Shown one piece after another: positions 7,983-17,779 of a stretch of 64,000 bases of DNA. The position numbers were made by a program, and so were the translations under genes. Origin of the DNA: Streptomyces triculaminicus (GTDB taxonomy: Bacteria; Actinomycetota; Actinomycetes; Streptomycetales; Streptomycetaceae); contig NZ_JAFMOF010000003.1 in NCBI RefSeq assembly GCF_017349075.1, positions 1,148,684 through 1,212,683 of the forward strand. The letters are read 5' to 3'. Each line of letters starts with the position of its first letter. Position 1 is the first letter of the stretch. The notes beneath the pieces were generated by a model. It was given only the letters and a program-made list of their open reading frames with translations, made no database searches and was not told the origin of the DNA.

Positions 7983-10404
7983 GGTGCGCCTCCTCCCACG
8001 CCTCCCATTGTCCGGGCGCGCCTCGGCGCTGTCGAACGGAGGAGCGGGCCCTCGCAGCGGAAGTCCGCCGTTCCGGCCGGGCGGTCGGACCAGACGTCGA
8101 CCTTGCCGAAGGAGCAGTTCATGTCGGCGAGGTTGTTGGAGGCGCCCTTGGTGCGGTCGAGTATGAAGTAGTCGACCGTCTCGGACATGTCCTTGAAGAC
8201 CAGGTCGGCGTTGCCGGGGCTGCTCAGGTTCGCGGTGATGCGGCCCGTGCAGACGAAGCGGGGGCGGTCGGTGGTGCGGGCGGTGCCGCACTCGGGACTC
8301 TGGCCCGTCGCCGCGGCGAAGGACGAGCGGACCTGGTCGGCCGTGGCCTGCTGCAGGCGGTTGACCGGCGTGTACGTGGTCTCCGGCACGTACAGGTCCT
8401 TGACCTTGGCGATCTGCTTGTCGAGGAAGGCGTTGTAGTCCCCCTGCACGTTCCCGTCCCGGCCCATGCGGTTGCGCCAGGCGTCGAAGCCGGACACGTC
8501 GTTCGCCCGCAGGTAGCCGTACATCTCCCTGAGAGCCGAGGGGCGTTCGGTCCACAGGAACTCGAAGAAGGTGCCCGCGTACGAGTAGAACCGGAAGCCG
8601 TCGCGGTCGTACTCCGCGTGCAGCAGCTGGTCGACGGTCATCCGCGGCTTGTTGCCCGCCGTGTCGTTGATGACGCTCTGCACCAGGGACTTGCGGACCC
8701 TGATGCCGTCGTCGCGGGTGGCACCGTCGAAGAACTCGGCCGTGCCCTCGTCCATCGCGGTGGTGCGGTCGTTCTGGTACCAGGGGCCCTCGCCGAAGCT
8801 GCCGGGCACCGCCCAGCGGCCGTTGAGGTAGTGGGTGTACTCGTGGCGGAACAGCTCCTCCAGCGTGAGCGTGGAGTCCTGCGGTACGCGGCGCTCGTAC
8901 GTGTAGAAGGTGGCGCCCTTCTCGATGTAGATGCCGCCGTTGTTGGTGGCCATGCCCGTCAGCAGCGGGTGGTAGATCTCGTAGTCGGCGCGCGAGGCGT
9001 ACAGCACGATGTTCAGCGTGGTGTTGGTGTCGCCGGCCAGCGGCTGCTCGGTGCCCAGGACGCGGTGGTACTGCGCCTTGACCTGCTTGCTCGCGTAGTA
9101 GAGGCGGTCGACGGTGGTGCGCGGCAGGGCGGTGCGGACCTTGATGCCGCCGTTGTCGTACGTGTAGGTGTACGGGAAGATGCGGTTCTCGATGTCCGCC
9201 TTGCACACCCCGTACTGCTTGCACATCTGCAGTTCGTTCAGCCAGTTGACGATCTTGCCCCAGGGGGCGCTGCCCTGGCCGAAGTTGCGGGAGACGGTGT
9301 CCAGCACTCCGCCCAGCGAGGAGCTGATCTCGCTCTTGACCGCGGCGACCTGGCTGAGCCGGCCGTACTCGTTGAGCGCGTCGCGCACCACCCACTCGTT
9401 CTCGCCGCCCTTGAGGTGGGTGTGGCCGGCGAAGGCCTTGAGGGCGGCGCGGTAGGCGGGGTCGGCGGCCACGGCCGCGTCGAAGGCGGGGTCGTCGTTG
9501 TAGACGCCCAGGTAGCCCACGGACAGTGCGCCCAGCGCGGCGCCGCCCCAGGCCCGGTCCTTCGCGGTGTCGGGGTGGGAGGCGTCCATCGTGCCCAGGA
9601 CCCGCTTCAGCAGCGGCAGCTGGTGGTGGCGCAGCCCCGGGGAGCTGGCGGCGTAGAGGGCTTCGCGCAGGGTCTCGCCGTTGGTGCGGGTGGCGTCGAA
9701 GGTGCGTGCCGCGCTGCCGAAGTAGTACACCGCGCGACGGACGGCCTCCACGGTCTGCGGGTCCGTGTGGTCGATCTCGTCGTGCGAGAAGTCGTGGTAG
9801 GCGGCGGCGTGGAGATAGGTGAACATCTCCAGCACGTGGGTGGTGTTCTTCCCGTCGTGGGAGTAGCCGTACCGCTCGGCGCGCTGGGCGACGGCCCGCA
9901 CGTGCTCCTTCGTCATGACGCGGGCCAGCCGCTGGTCCCAGGTCCACAGGATGTCGCGCAGACAGCCGTCCGCGGTGACGGCCGGGTCGGCGAGGAATTC
10001 GGCGAACTGCTCGGGGCCGAGCCGGCTGACGCCGTCGAGCGTGCAGGGAACGCTGGTGCCGCCCACCTTGGCGCGCGGGGCGAGGGACTTCGCCTTGCCC
10101 TTGTCCTTGGCGTCCCCGCTCCCCTTGCCCTGCGGCGTGGCCGGGCCCGGCACACGGGCCCGCGTCAGGTCGCCCGGCCCCGCCTTGGACAGGTCGGCCG
10201 GCTTGGGGGCCTTGGCCAGGCGGGTGACCTCGTCGAAGGGGTTGGGGGCGGGGTGTCCGTCCGCGCGGCCGCCGGGGCGGGCGTGGCGGACGAGGACGCC
10301 GGCGCGGGGGAGTCCGCGAGGCCGGGCTGCACGACGGTGGCGCACAGCGTCGCCGCTATCGCGGCGGTGAGCAGGGATCTGCGCAGGGTTCTGGAGTGGT
10401 TCAC
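7979..10404 (-). CDS. secreted M9-family collagenase (one frameshift near the N-terminus)
   Basis: Zinc metalloprotease of the microbial collagenase family, about 808 residues once the frameshift is repaired. The zinc site is HEYTH (about residue 520) with the downstream third ligand in MDEGTAEFF. The GTG start at 10404 follows CAGGAG at a good distance and opens a classical signal peptide (RRSLLTAAIAATLCATVV). The signal-peptide frame and the mature frame are joined only if one base is added in the G5/G4 tracts at 10244-10253 (+ strand), giving TDTPAPNPFDEVTR. I regard this as a homopolymer error. It degrades extracellular collagen or gelatin to peptides rich in proline and hydroxyproline, which matches the importer, prolidase and hydroxyproline operon nearby. 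Transcription starts from the shared control region at 10.54-10.58 kb. Confidence 0.87.
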
Positions 10405-10541
10405 CGATGACTCCTGTGGGTGGGAGGTGTGTGTGATGCGCACGCGAATTGGGGGGTGCGGGCGTGCGGGTTCACGGCGGCGCGGCGGGGGTTCCCCAAC
10501 TGCCGCCTGGCGGGCGGTGCGTGAGGGGCCGCTGCGGCGCC

Positions 10542-10581
10542 ATGTGATGCGTAACGTAGTAATGTGAAATGTTACTGACAA
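10542..10581 (-). promoter_or_regulatory. collagenase promoter with GntR-type operator (site A)
   Basis: On the minus strand TTGTCA (10576-10581) and TACGTT (10553-10558) are separated by 17 bp, a good vegetative promoter for the collagenase. The spacer carries AATGTGAAAT (10561-10570, + strand) inside an inverted repeat AGTAA/TTACT. A second ATGTGA lies exactly 20 bp away at 10542. The layout is nearly identical to 17682-17721. It sits between the collagenase and the divergent M6 protease and could control both. Confidence 0.75.
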
Positions 10582-10650
10582 CCCCTTAGATGTTTTGGAT
10601 TTTGTCCGGCAGCAAGGGGAAGGCCATCGACGCAGGTCAACGGGGGTCCG

Positions 10651-11865
10651 GTGAACACCAAGCAAAAAAGCGTTATTTCAGGGCCGGGAATACCGTCTCT
10701 GGCGGCGCTGCTCGCCGCCGTCCTGCTGCTCCTCTGCACCCCGCCACCCGCCGAGGCGGCCGGCCGGGCCGCGACGCGGGACGACCCCGCCCGGTGCGCC
10801 CTGCCCGGCACCACCGGCTGGACCGACGAAGGACACGACACCGACGACACGGTCTTCCAGCGGCCCCTGGGGACCATCGCCGTCGGCATGATCTTCGTGG
10901 ACTTCCCCGACGCGCCCGCCACCGAGTCGCCCGGCACCGACAGCGCCCGGATCACCCCCGGCGCCGACTGGCTGTGGTTCGCCTCCCACGGCAAGACGTG
11001 GCTGTCCATCAGCGAGCACCGGCGCTGGGTACGGATGCCGCACCGCTCCACCGACTACGGCTTCGCCCGCGGCCTCACCCACGAGACGCACGAGGCGTAC
11101 ATCGCGGACGCCGTGCGCGCCGCCGACCCGTCCACCGACTTCTCGCGCTACGACATGCTCTACGTCGTCCCCACCCGCAACGCCGCGGCCATCTCCTTCA
11201 CCCCCACCTACCTCTACGAGCCCGGCACGCCGGGCGTCGTCGCCGACGGCAACCGCCTCAGGTGGGCCGTGACCTTCGGCCAGGACATGTGGCACTGGGA
11301 CGAGCGGCTCGTGGGCCACGAGACCGCCCACACCTTCGGCCTGCCCGACCTGTACGCCTTCGACGCGGGAAGCGACGCCCACCGCTTCGTCGGCGGCTGG
11401 GACGTGATGGGCCTGATCAGCGGTGCCGGACCGCAGTATCTGGCCTGGCACGCGTGGAAGCTCGGCTGGACCGACGACGGCCAGGTCGCCTGCCGGGCCT
11501 CCACGGGCGCCGACACTGTACGCCTGACCGCCGTCGAGTACGGCGGCGGCACCGCGATGGCAGTGGTGCGCACCGGCCCCACGAGCGCTTACGTCGTCGA
11601 GTCGCGGCGGGCGGTCCGGGCGGACGAACGGGCCTGCGGGACCGGCGCGCTGGTCTACAAGGTCGACTCGTCCGTACCGACCGGCAAGGGCCCGGTCCGG
11701 GTGATGGACGCCAGGCCCGATGCCACCCCGCCGAGCGGCTGCCGCCCGCTGGACGACGCCCCCTACCGGGCGGGCCAGTCCTTCACCGACGCGGCGGCCG
11801 GCGTCCGTATCGACGTGCTGAGCTCCGACGGCCTCGGCGACACGGTCCGCGTCACCAAGTCCTAG
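10651..11865 (+). CDS. secreted M6-like metalloprotease
   Basis: A 404-residue exported protease. It has an N-terminal signal peptide with a long hydrophobic core (LAALLAAVLLLL) and an AEA cleavage site near residue 37. The zinc motif HETAHTFGLPDLYAF starts at residue 223 and is followed by GGWDVM, the pattern of M6 (immune inhibitor A-like) peptidases. The length is shorter than full InhA proteins, with only a small beta-rich tail after the catalytic domain. It starts with GTG about 70 bp from the operator shared with the divergent collagenase, so I infer co-regulation and a shared role in protein breakdown outside the cell. The Shine-Dalgarno is weak (GGGGG). Confidence 0.83.
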   Translation: MNTKQKSVISGPGIPSLAALLAAVLLLLCTPPPAEAAGRAATRDDPARCALPGTTGWTDEGHDTDDTVFQRPLGTIAVGMIFVDFPDAPATESPGTDSARITPGADWLWFASHGKTWLSISEHRRWVRMPHRSTDYGFARGLTHETHEAYIADAVRAADPSTDFSRYDMLYVVPTRNAAAISFTPTYLYEPGTPGVVADGNRLRWAVTFGQDMWHWDERLVGHETAHTFGLPDLYAFDAGSDAHRFVGGWDVMGLISGAGPQYLAWHAWKLGWTDDGQVACRASTGADTVRLTAVEYGGGTAMAVVRTGPTSAYVVESRRAVRADERACGTGALVYKVDSSVPTGKGPVRVMDARPDATPPSGCRPLDDAPYRAGQSFTDAAAGVRIDVLSSDGLGDTVRVTKS

Positions 11866-11888
11866 AAACCAGCGATCGGTACGATCCG

Positions 11889-11926
11889 GTGGTGCCCTGA
11901 ATCCCCCCATGGAGTCAGGGCACCAC
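11889..11926. terminator. hairpin downstream of the M6 protease
   Basis: A perfect 12-bp stem (11889-11900 with 11915-11926) with a 14-base loop lies between convergent genes. There is no T-run, so it is a typical high-GC terminator candidate. Confidence 0.6.
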
Positions 11927-11930
11927 CGCG

Positions 11931-11951
11931 ACGGCGGCCTCAGGCCGCCGT
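11931..11951. terminator. compact palindrome over the oppF stop codon
   Basis: Ten-base arms 11931-11940 and 11942-11951 are perfect complements around one base. The palindrome covers the stop codon of the last gene of the peptide-importer operon. It may act as terminator or 3' stabiliser. Confidence 0.5.
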
Positions 11952-12920
11952 TCCCGGGAAGTGGCACGCCACTTCCCGCGCCTCACCCGGAGCGGCGACG
12001 CGCAGCAGCGGCGCCTCGGTCCGGCAGATCTCCTGGGCCTTGGGGCAGCGCGGATGGAACGTGCAGCCCGGTGGGGGAGCCGCCGGGCTCGGCGGGTCGC
12101 CCGCCAAAGTGATCCGCTCACGGGCCCGCTCGGCGGCCGGGTCCGGCAGCGGAACGGCCGAGAGCAGGGCCTGGGTGTAGGGGTGGGCGGGGGCGGCGTA
12201 CACCCGCTCCTTGGCGCCGATCTCCACGATCCGCCCCAGATACATCACCGCCACCCGGTCGCACACCCGCTTGACCACCGACAGGTCGTGGGCGATGAAG
12301 AGGTAGGCCAGCCCCAGCTCCCGCCGCAGCCGTTCCATCAGGTTGACGATCTGGGCCTGGACGGAGACGTCGAGGGCGGAGACCGGTTCGTCGGCGACGA
12401 CCAGACGGGGGCCGGTGGCGAGCGAACGGGCGATGCCGATGCGCTGGGCCTGGCCGCCGGAGAACTCGTGCGGATAGCGGTCGAGATGCTCGGGGATCAG
12501 CCCGACCAGCTCCATGAGCTCCGCCGCCCGCCGGCGCGCCTCGGCCTGCGACGTGCCCTGCACCAGCAGCGGGTCGGCGATGATCCGGGACACCGTCTGG
12601 CGGGGGTTGAGGGAGGAGTGCGGGTCCTGGAAGACCATCTGCAGCTCCCGGCGCAGCGGCTTCAGCTCGCGCCGGCCCAGCCGGCTGATGTCGCGGCCGT
12701 CGTAGGTGATCGATCCGGCCGTCGGCTCCAGCAGCCGCACGATCATGCGGCCGGTGGTGGACTTGCCGCAGCCGGACTCCCCGACCAGCCCCAGGGTCTC
12801 GCCCGGGGCGATGTCGAAGCTGACGCCGTCGACGGCGCGTACGGGCGCCGAGCGGCGGCGGCCGGGGAAGGTCATCCTCGCGTCCCGTACGGACAGCAGG
12901 GGAGCGGCGGTCGCGGTCAT
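11940..12920 (-). CDS. oligopeptide/dipeptide ABC transporter ATP-binding protein (OppF/DppF type)
   Basis: A 326-residue ATPase that energises peptide import at the membrane. Visible motifs are Walker A GESGCGKST, signature FSGGQAQR, Walker B LVVADEPVSALD and the H-loop. The oligo_HPY tail (HPYTQALLSA to the CxFHPRCPKA cysteine motif) is specific to peptide importers. ATG 12920 overlaps the oppD stop (ATGA). It is the last gene of a five-gene minus-strand operon from 17.6 kb. Confidence 0.93.
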   Translation of the reverse strand: MTATAAPLLSVRDARMTFPGRRRSAPVRAVDGVSFDIAPGETLGLVGESGCGKSTTGRMIVRLLEPTAGSITYDGRDISRLGRRELKPLRRELQMVFQDPHSSLNPRQTVSRIIADPLLVQGTSQAEARRRAAELMELVGLIPEHLDRYPHEFSGGQAQRIGIARSLATGPRLVVADEPVSALDVSVQAQIVNLMERLRRELGLAYLFIAHDLSVVKRVCDRVAVMYLGRIVEIGAKERVYAAPAHPYTQALLSAVPLPDPAAERARERITLAGDPPSPAAPPPGCTFHPRCPKAQEICRTEAPLLRVAAPGEAREVACHFPGTAA

Positions 12921-13935
12921 GGGGTGCCTTTCCGGGCCGGGGCGGGGGTGTGCAGGGGCAGGTGGCAGGCGACCAGCCGCCCGCCGGCCGCGGCGGGCCC
13001 GGGCCGCTCCCGCGCGCAGCGCTCGCGCTCGGCCGGGGCCGCGGCGGCCGCGCGCGGGCAGCGGGGCGCGAAGGCGCAGCCGGGGGCCGGGGCCAGCAGC
13101 GAGGGCGGGCTGCCGGGGATCGCGCGCAGGGGCGCGTCGTCGGCGTCGTCGAGGCGGGGAGGGAGTCGAGCAGACCGCGGGTGTAGGGGTGGGCGGGGTC
13201 GGTGAACAGGGCGTCCACCGGCGCCTGTTCGGCGGCCCGCCCGCCGTACATCACCAGCACGTCCTGGGCGACGCGGGCGATGACGCCGAGGTCGTGCGTG
13301 ATCATGACGACGGCCAGTCCCCGGTCCTGCTGCAGGCGGACGATCAGATCCAGGATCTGCGCCTGGACGGTGACGTCGAGGGCGGTGGTCGGCTCGTCGG
13401 CGATGAGCAGGTCGGGTTCGCAGGCGAGCGCCATGGCGATCATCGCGCGCTGGCGCATGCCGCCGGAGAACTGGTGGGGGTACTCGCCCGCCCGCCGCGC
13501 CGGCTCCGGGATGCCGACCTCGCCGAGCATCTCGACGGCCCGCCGGCGGGCGGCGGCCCGGCGGGAGCCGAAGTGGACGCGGTGGTGCTCGGCGATCTGC
13601 TCGCCGACGGTGTAGTAGGGGTGGAGGCTGGAGAGCGGGTCCTGGAAGATCATCGCCATCCGGCGGCCGCGCAGCCGGTTCAGCTCGCCCTCGGCCAGCC
13701 CGACGAGCTCCCGCCCGTCCAGGGCGATGGAGCCGGTGACCTCGGCGCCGGTGTGCAGGCCCATCACGGCCAGGGAGGTGACGGACTTGCCGGAACCGGA
13801 CTCGCCGACGATGCCGAGCGTGTGCCCGCGGCGCACCGAGAAGGCGAGCGAGTCCACGGCCCGCACCGGCCCGCGGCCGGTGCGGAAGGTGACGGTCAGG
13901 TCCCTGACCGACAGCAGGGGGGCCTCGTCGGCCAT
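12917..13935 (-). CDS. oligopeptide/dipeptide ABC transporter ATP-binding protein (OppD/DppD type; one frameshift)
   Basis: Partner ATPase of OppF. It shows Walker A GESGSGKS, signature FSGGMRQR, Walker B LLIADEPTTALD and YTRGLLDSLP. After LDSLP the reading frame turns into arginine/proline-rich noise, while the next frame gives the expected RLDDADDAPLRAIPGSPPS and a CAFAPRC oligo_HPY motif, ending at a TGA that overlaps the oppF ATG. One extra base in the G4 tract 13156-13159 restores a 339-residue protein of normal length. I treat this as a sequencing error. Its ATG overlaps the preceding permease stop by one base (TGATG). Confidence 0.9.
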
Positions 13936-14921
13936 CAGAACCTCACCCTCGGGTCGACGACGGCGTAGAGCAGGTCGACGGCCAGGTTGGCGACGACGAT
14001 GAAGGTGGCGGCCAGCAGGGTGACGCCGAGGATGACCGGCTGGTCGCCGGTGGACAGCGCGCCGTAGAACAGCCGACCGATGCCCGGCAGTCCGAAGATG
14101 GACTCGGTGATGACCGCGCCCGCGAGCAGGCCGCCCAGGTCCATGCCGAAGATGGTCAGGATGGGCGTCATGCCCGCGCGCAGGGCGTGCTTGACCACGA
14201 CGGTCCGGCGCGGCAGGCCCTTGGCGCGGGCGGTGCGGATGTACGGCTCCGCCAGCGTCTCGATCATCGAACCGCGGCTCTGGCGCGCGTACATGGCGGC
14301 GTACAGGACGGCCAGGGCGAGCCACGGCAGGAGCAGGTTCGACGCCCAGTCGGCGGGGTCGTCGGCGAAGGGCACGTACTGCGGGTAGGGCAGCAGGCCG
14401 GCCACCCGGATCAGGCCGTAGATCAGCATCATGGAGGTGAAGTAGACCGGCATGGACGCGGCGGCGACGGCGCCGACCATCAGGGCCTTGTCGGTGAGGG
14501 TGTCCTTGCGCAGGGCCGCGGCGACGCCCGTGCTCAGGCCGAGCAGCAGCCACAGCACGGCGGCGCCCAGGGCCAGCGAGGCCGAGACCGGCAGGCGGTC
14601 CATCAGCAGGTCCCAGACGGCCTCGGAGTTCTCGTACGAGTAGCCGAGGCAGGGGAAGTCGCAGTGCAGGGCGTACTGCCCGCTGCCCATGGTGCGGCCG
14701 GTGAAGACGCCGGTGACGAAGTCCGCGAACTGCCGCCACAGCGGCTGGTCCAGGCCCATATGGGCGCGGATCGCCTCCAGCCGTTCGGTGCTGCAGGACT
14801 TGCCGCAAGCGGCGGCCGCGGGGTCGGAGGGCAGGACGTAGAAGACGGTGAAGGTGACGGCGGCGATGGCCAGGAGGACGCCGGCGACGCCGAGGAGCCG
14901 GCGGGCGGTGTAGAGGATCAC
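13935..14921 (-). CDS. peptide ABC transporter permease (OppB/DppB type)
   Basis: A 328-residue integral membrane permease with six predicted helices and the EAA-type cytoplasmic loop (YIRTARAKGLPRRTVVVKHALR). The ending AVVDPRVRF is typical of the OppB/DppB branch. The GTG start at 14921 follows GAGGAG and overlaps the previous permease stop (GTGA). A periplasmic-side insert with two cysteines (AACGKSCSTE) follows the first helix and a CDFPC lies further on. These features occur in actinobacterial homologues, so they are not by themselves unusual. Confidence 0.92.
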   Translation of the reverse strand: MILYTARRLLGVAGVLLAIAAVTFTVFYVLPSDPAAAACGKSCSTERLEAIRAHMGLDQPLWRQFADFVTGVFTGRTMGSGQYALHCDFPCLGYSYENSEAVWDLLMDRLPVSASLALGAAVLWLLLGLSTGVAAALRKDTLTDKALMVGAVAAASMPVYFTSMMLIYGLIRVAGLLPYPQYVPFADDPADWASNLLLPWLALAVLYAAMYARQSRGSMIETLAEPYIRTARAKGLPRRTVVVKHALRAGMTPILTIFGMDLGGLLAGAVITESIFGLPGIGRLFYGALSTGDQPVILGVTLLAATFIVVANLAVDLLYAVVDPRVRF

Positions 14922-15857
14922 GCGCGGCCGCTCCTCGGGTCGAGGACGTCGCGCAGCGCGTCGCCGAGCAGGGTGAAGGCGAGCACGGTCAGGAAGAGAC
15001 AGGCGCTCGGGATGACGAAGTACATGGGGTCCGTGTCGTAGAAGGCGACGCTCTCGGCGATCATCTGGCCCCAGGAGGGGGTGGGCGGCCGGACGCCGAC
15101 GCCCAGGTAGCTCAGAGCCGCCTCGGTGGCGATCATGCCGGGGATGATCAGCGTGGTGTAGGCGATGACGGGGCCGGAGACGCCCGGGAGGATGTCGCGG
15201 GTGAGGATGCGCCAGGGGCCGGCGCCGCCGACGCGGGCGGCGTCGACGTACTCGCGGTGCTTGAGGGACAGCGCCTGGCCGCGGACGACGCGGGCGACAC
15301 CGGGCCAGCCGAACAGCCCGATGACGGCGGTCATCAGCGCGACGCGGTTGACGTCCTTGGCCACCGACATCATCGCGATCATGAAGATGAGGGAGGGGAA
15401 GGACATGGTGAGGTCCATCAGGCGGGAGAGCACGGCGTCGGTGCGGCCGCCGAAGTAGCCGGCCGCGATGCCGGCCGCCGTCCCGGCGACGACGACGATC
15501 GCGGTGGCGGTGAGCGCGATGAACAGCGAGACCTGCGCGCCGTGGACGACGCGGGCGAAGAGGTCGCGGCCGGTGACGGGCTCCACGCCGAGCCAGTGGT
15601 CGGCGGAGATCCCGCCGAGCGGGCCGAGTGGCCGGCCGCCGAGGTAGGGGTCGACGGCGGTCTTGTCGAACTCCTCGGGGGACCAGCCGCCGAGCGCGCT
15701 CAGCAGCGGGGCGGACGCCGCCACGATCAGGAAGAGGGCGACGACGGCGAGGGAGATCCGTACGGACGCGCGGCGGCGCAGTTCCGCGCGGGCCAGGCGC
15801 CAGGGGCCGGCGGCGGGGGGCGGGGGTCGTCTGCGGGGCGGGTGCGGTGGTGGTCAT
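14918..15857 (-). CDS. peptide ABC transporter permease (OppC/DppC type; one frameshift in the N-terminal tail)
   Basis: Second permease, about 312 residues after repair. The conserved part holds the first-helix segment SLAVVALFLIVAASAPLLS, the DppC N-terminal domain, the EAA loop (YVDAARVGGAGPWRILTRDI) and the ending DALRDVLDPR. The only initiation codon with a sensible N-terminus is ATG 15857 (MTTTAPAPQTTPAP), which is one frame off. Removing one base from the G6 tract 15815-15820 (+ strand) joins them as PAPAAGPWRLARAELRRR. This is the one case here that needs a base removed rather than added. It sits second in the operon, 12 bp behind the binding protein. Confidence 0.88.
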
Positions 15858-15869
15858 GGCGGGCGGCCC

Positions 15870-17615
15870 TCAGCCCTGGCCCTTGGCCGGGTCCTTGAGC
15901 CCGACGGTGGCGTAGTCGAGCTGGCCGCCGAAGGAGGTGTGCCCGTAGGCGCCGGCGATGTTGGTGCCCAGGACCAGCGGCCACCGGCGGACGAGCACGG
16001 GGACGGCGGGCGCCTTGGCGAGGATCTCGCCGTCGAGCTTCCGCCAGGCTCCGGCGGCCTCCTTGGAGTCGGTCATGGCGGCGATCTCGTCCATCCGCTT
16101 CATGGTCGCGTCCTCGCGGAAGAGCGAGTGGTTGCCGGAGTTGCCCTTCTCCTTGATGAAGCGGCCGTCGAAGACGAAGGGCAGGAAGGTCGAGCCGGAG
16201 GGGTAGTCGGGGCACCAGCCGGTGTACACCAGGTCGGTGCGGTTCTTGGTGTCGCCGATGGTGGCGTAGAACGCGGACGGGTCCACGGTCTCGATGGTGA
16301 CCTTGATGCCGGCCTTGCCGAGGGACTGCTGTATCGCCTCGGCCCTGCCCTTGTCGCCGGAGGAGACGGTGAGCTTGGTGGAGAGGCCGTCCGGCTTGCC
16401 GGCCTCCTTCAGCAGCCGCTTGGCCCTCTCGGTGTCGCCGGTGGCGGGGATCTTCAGGGTGTCGGGCTGCCTGCCGCCGAAGAGCGTGGCCGGCATGTAG
16501 GCGGTCGACGGGTCGTTGAGGGCGGGGCCGCCGGAGGCGGTCAGGACGGCGTCCCGGTCGAGGGCGTACTGCACGGCCTGGCGCACCCTGACGTCGTCGA
16601 AGGGGGCCCGGCCGGTGTGCATCTGGAGCATGTCGGTGCAGTTCTGGGACTCGGCGAGCAGCCGTGAGCGCACCTCGGCGCTGGGCAGCACCTTGGCCGC
16701 GCTCTCCGGCCGCAGGGCGTACCAGGGGACGGCGGAGGCGTCGGCGCCCTGGCTGGCGATCATGCGGTCGTCGATCTGGTTCGCCTTGAGGCCCATGACG
16801 ACGACCAGCTTGTCGGGGTAGGCCTTGCGGACCTCGTCCGTCTTCGGATCCCACTTGTCGTTGCGGACCAGGACCAGCTTCTTGCCCCGGTCGTAGGAGT
16901 CGATCTTGTAGGGGCCGGAGGAGAAGGGCCTGTTGTCGTACTGCGGGCCCTTGTCCCGCGCCTGCGGTACGGGCGCGAAGGTGGGCATGACCGTGGCGTA
17001 GGGGAACTCGGCGAAGGGCTTGCGCAGTTCGAAGACGATGGTGCGGTCGTCCGGCGTCTTGACCGAGTCCAGGTGCTTGCCCTGGGCGGGGCCCTGGTAG
17101 CCCTCGGCGCCCGCGAGGTAGCGGGCCGCGTAGTCGGCGCCGCCGGGCAGGTCGGGGGAGAAGGACCGTTCCACGTTGTACTTGACGTCCTGCGCGGTGA
17201 CGGGCGAGCCGTCCTCGTACGTCACCCCCTGCTTGAGGTGGAACGTCCAGGTCCTGGCGCCGTTCGAGGGGGTGCCGAGGTCGGTGGCGAGGTCGGGGAC
17301 CAGCGTGCCGCCCTCGTTGCCGGGCGCGCCCTTGTAGGTCACCAGCGTGCGGTAGAGCAGCCGGGTGCCGAAGTCCATGTCGCTCATGACCCAGTTGCGG
17401 GCCGGGTCGAGGTGGGTGAAGTCCTGGTTGGACAGCACGGTGAGGGTACCGCCCTTGTGCGGGGTGCCGCCCAGCACGGCACCGGCGTTGGCGGCGACGG
17501 GATTTCTGCCGCCTCCGCTCCCGCCCGCCCTCCGTTCGCCCGAGCAGCCGGCCGCGCCGAGCGCGAGGGTGGCCGCCAAGGTGGCGGCGAGGGCGGTACA
17601 GGTGCGCTTGTTCAT
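15870..17615 (-). CDS. peptide ABC transporter substrate-binding lipoprotein (OppA/DppA type)
   Basis: A 581-residue SBP_bac_5 family protein anchored to the outer face of the membrane. The lipobox LGAAGC is at about residues 19-24. The TFHLKQGVTYEDGSPVTAQDV region is the classic peptide/nickel-binding signature, followed by RYLAGAEGY. ATG 17615 lies behind GGAG. It is the first gene of the importer operon, about 80 bp from a promoter/operator that nearly duplicates the collagenase one. I infer that it captures collagen-derived oligopeptides, but the ligand cannot be read from sequence. Confidence 0.92.
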   Translation of the reverse strand: MNKRTCTALAATLAATLALGAAGCSGERRAGGSGGGRNPVAANAGAVLGGTPHKGGTLTVLSNQDFTHLDPARNWVMSDMDFGTRLLYRTLVTYKGAPGNEGGTLVPDLATDLGTPSNGARTWTFHLKQGVTYEDGSPVTAQDVKYNVERSFSPDLPGGADYAARYLAGAEGYQGPAQGKHLDSVKTPDDRTIVFELRKPFAEFPYATVMPTFAPVPQARDKGPQYDNRPFSSGPYKIDSYDRGKKLVLVRNDKWDPKTDEVRKAYPDKLVVVMGLKANQIDDRMIASQGADASAVPWYALRPESAAKVLPSAEVRSRLLAESQNCTDMLQMHTGRAPFDDVRVRQAVQYALDRDAVLTASGGPALNDPSTAYMPATLFGGRQPDTLKIPATGDTERAKRLLKEAGKPDGLSTKLTVSSGDKGRAEAIQQSLGKAGIKVTIETVDPSAFYATIGDTKNRTDLVYTGWCPDYPSGSTFLPFVFDGRFIKEKGNSGNHSLFREDATMKRMDEIAAMTDSKEAAGAWRKLDGEILAKAPAVPVLVRRWPLVLGTNIAGAYGHTSFGGQLDYATVGLKDPAKGQG

Positions 17616-17681
17616 CAGTGGTCACTCCGTGAACAGGTCGGGCAGCCAAGGGAGTCCTGTGAGCGCCAGGCGCTGGCTGAA

Positions 17682-17721
17682 ATGTGACCCGTAACATAGT
17701 AATGTGAAATTGCACTGACAA
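17682..17721 (-). promoter_or_regulatory. peptide-importer promoter with GntR-type operator (site B)
   Basis: On the minus strand TTGTCA (17716-17721) and TATGTT (17693-17698) have a 17-bp spacer. AATGTGAAAT is at 17701-17710 with a second ATGTGA 20 bp away at 17682. The common part CGTAAC.TAGTAATGTGAAAT also occurs at site A. It sits between oppA and the divergent Xaa-Pro peptidase. Confidence 0.75.
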
Positions 17722-17779
17722 GGCATCAGCAGTGGCATCAGTAGTTCCGTTACCCACCTGTGTCCGAGGAGGAGTCCCC

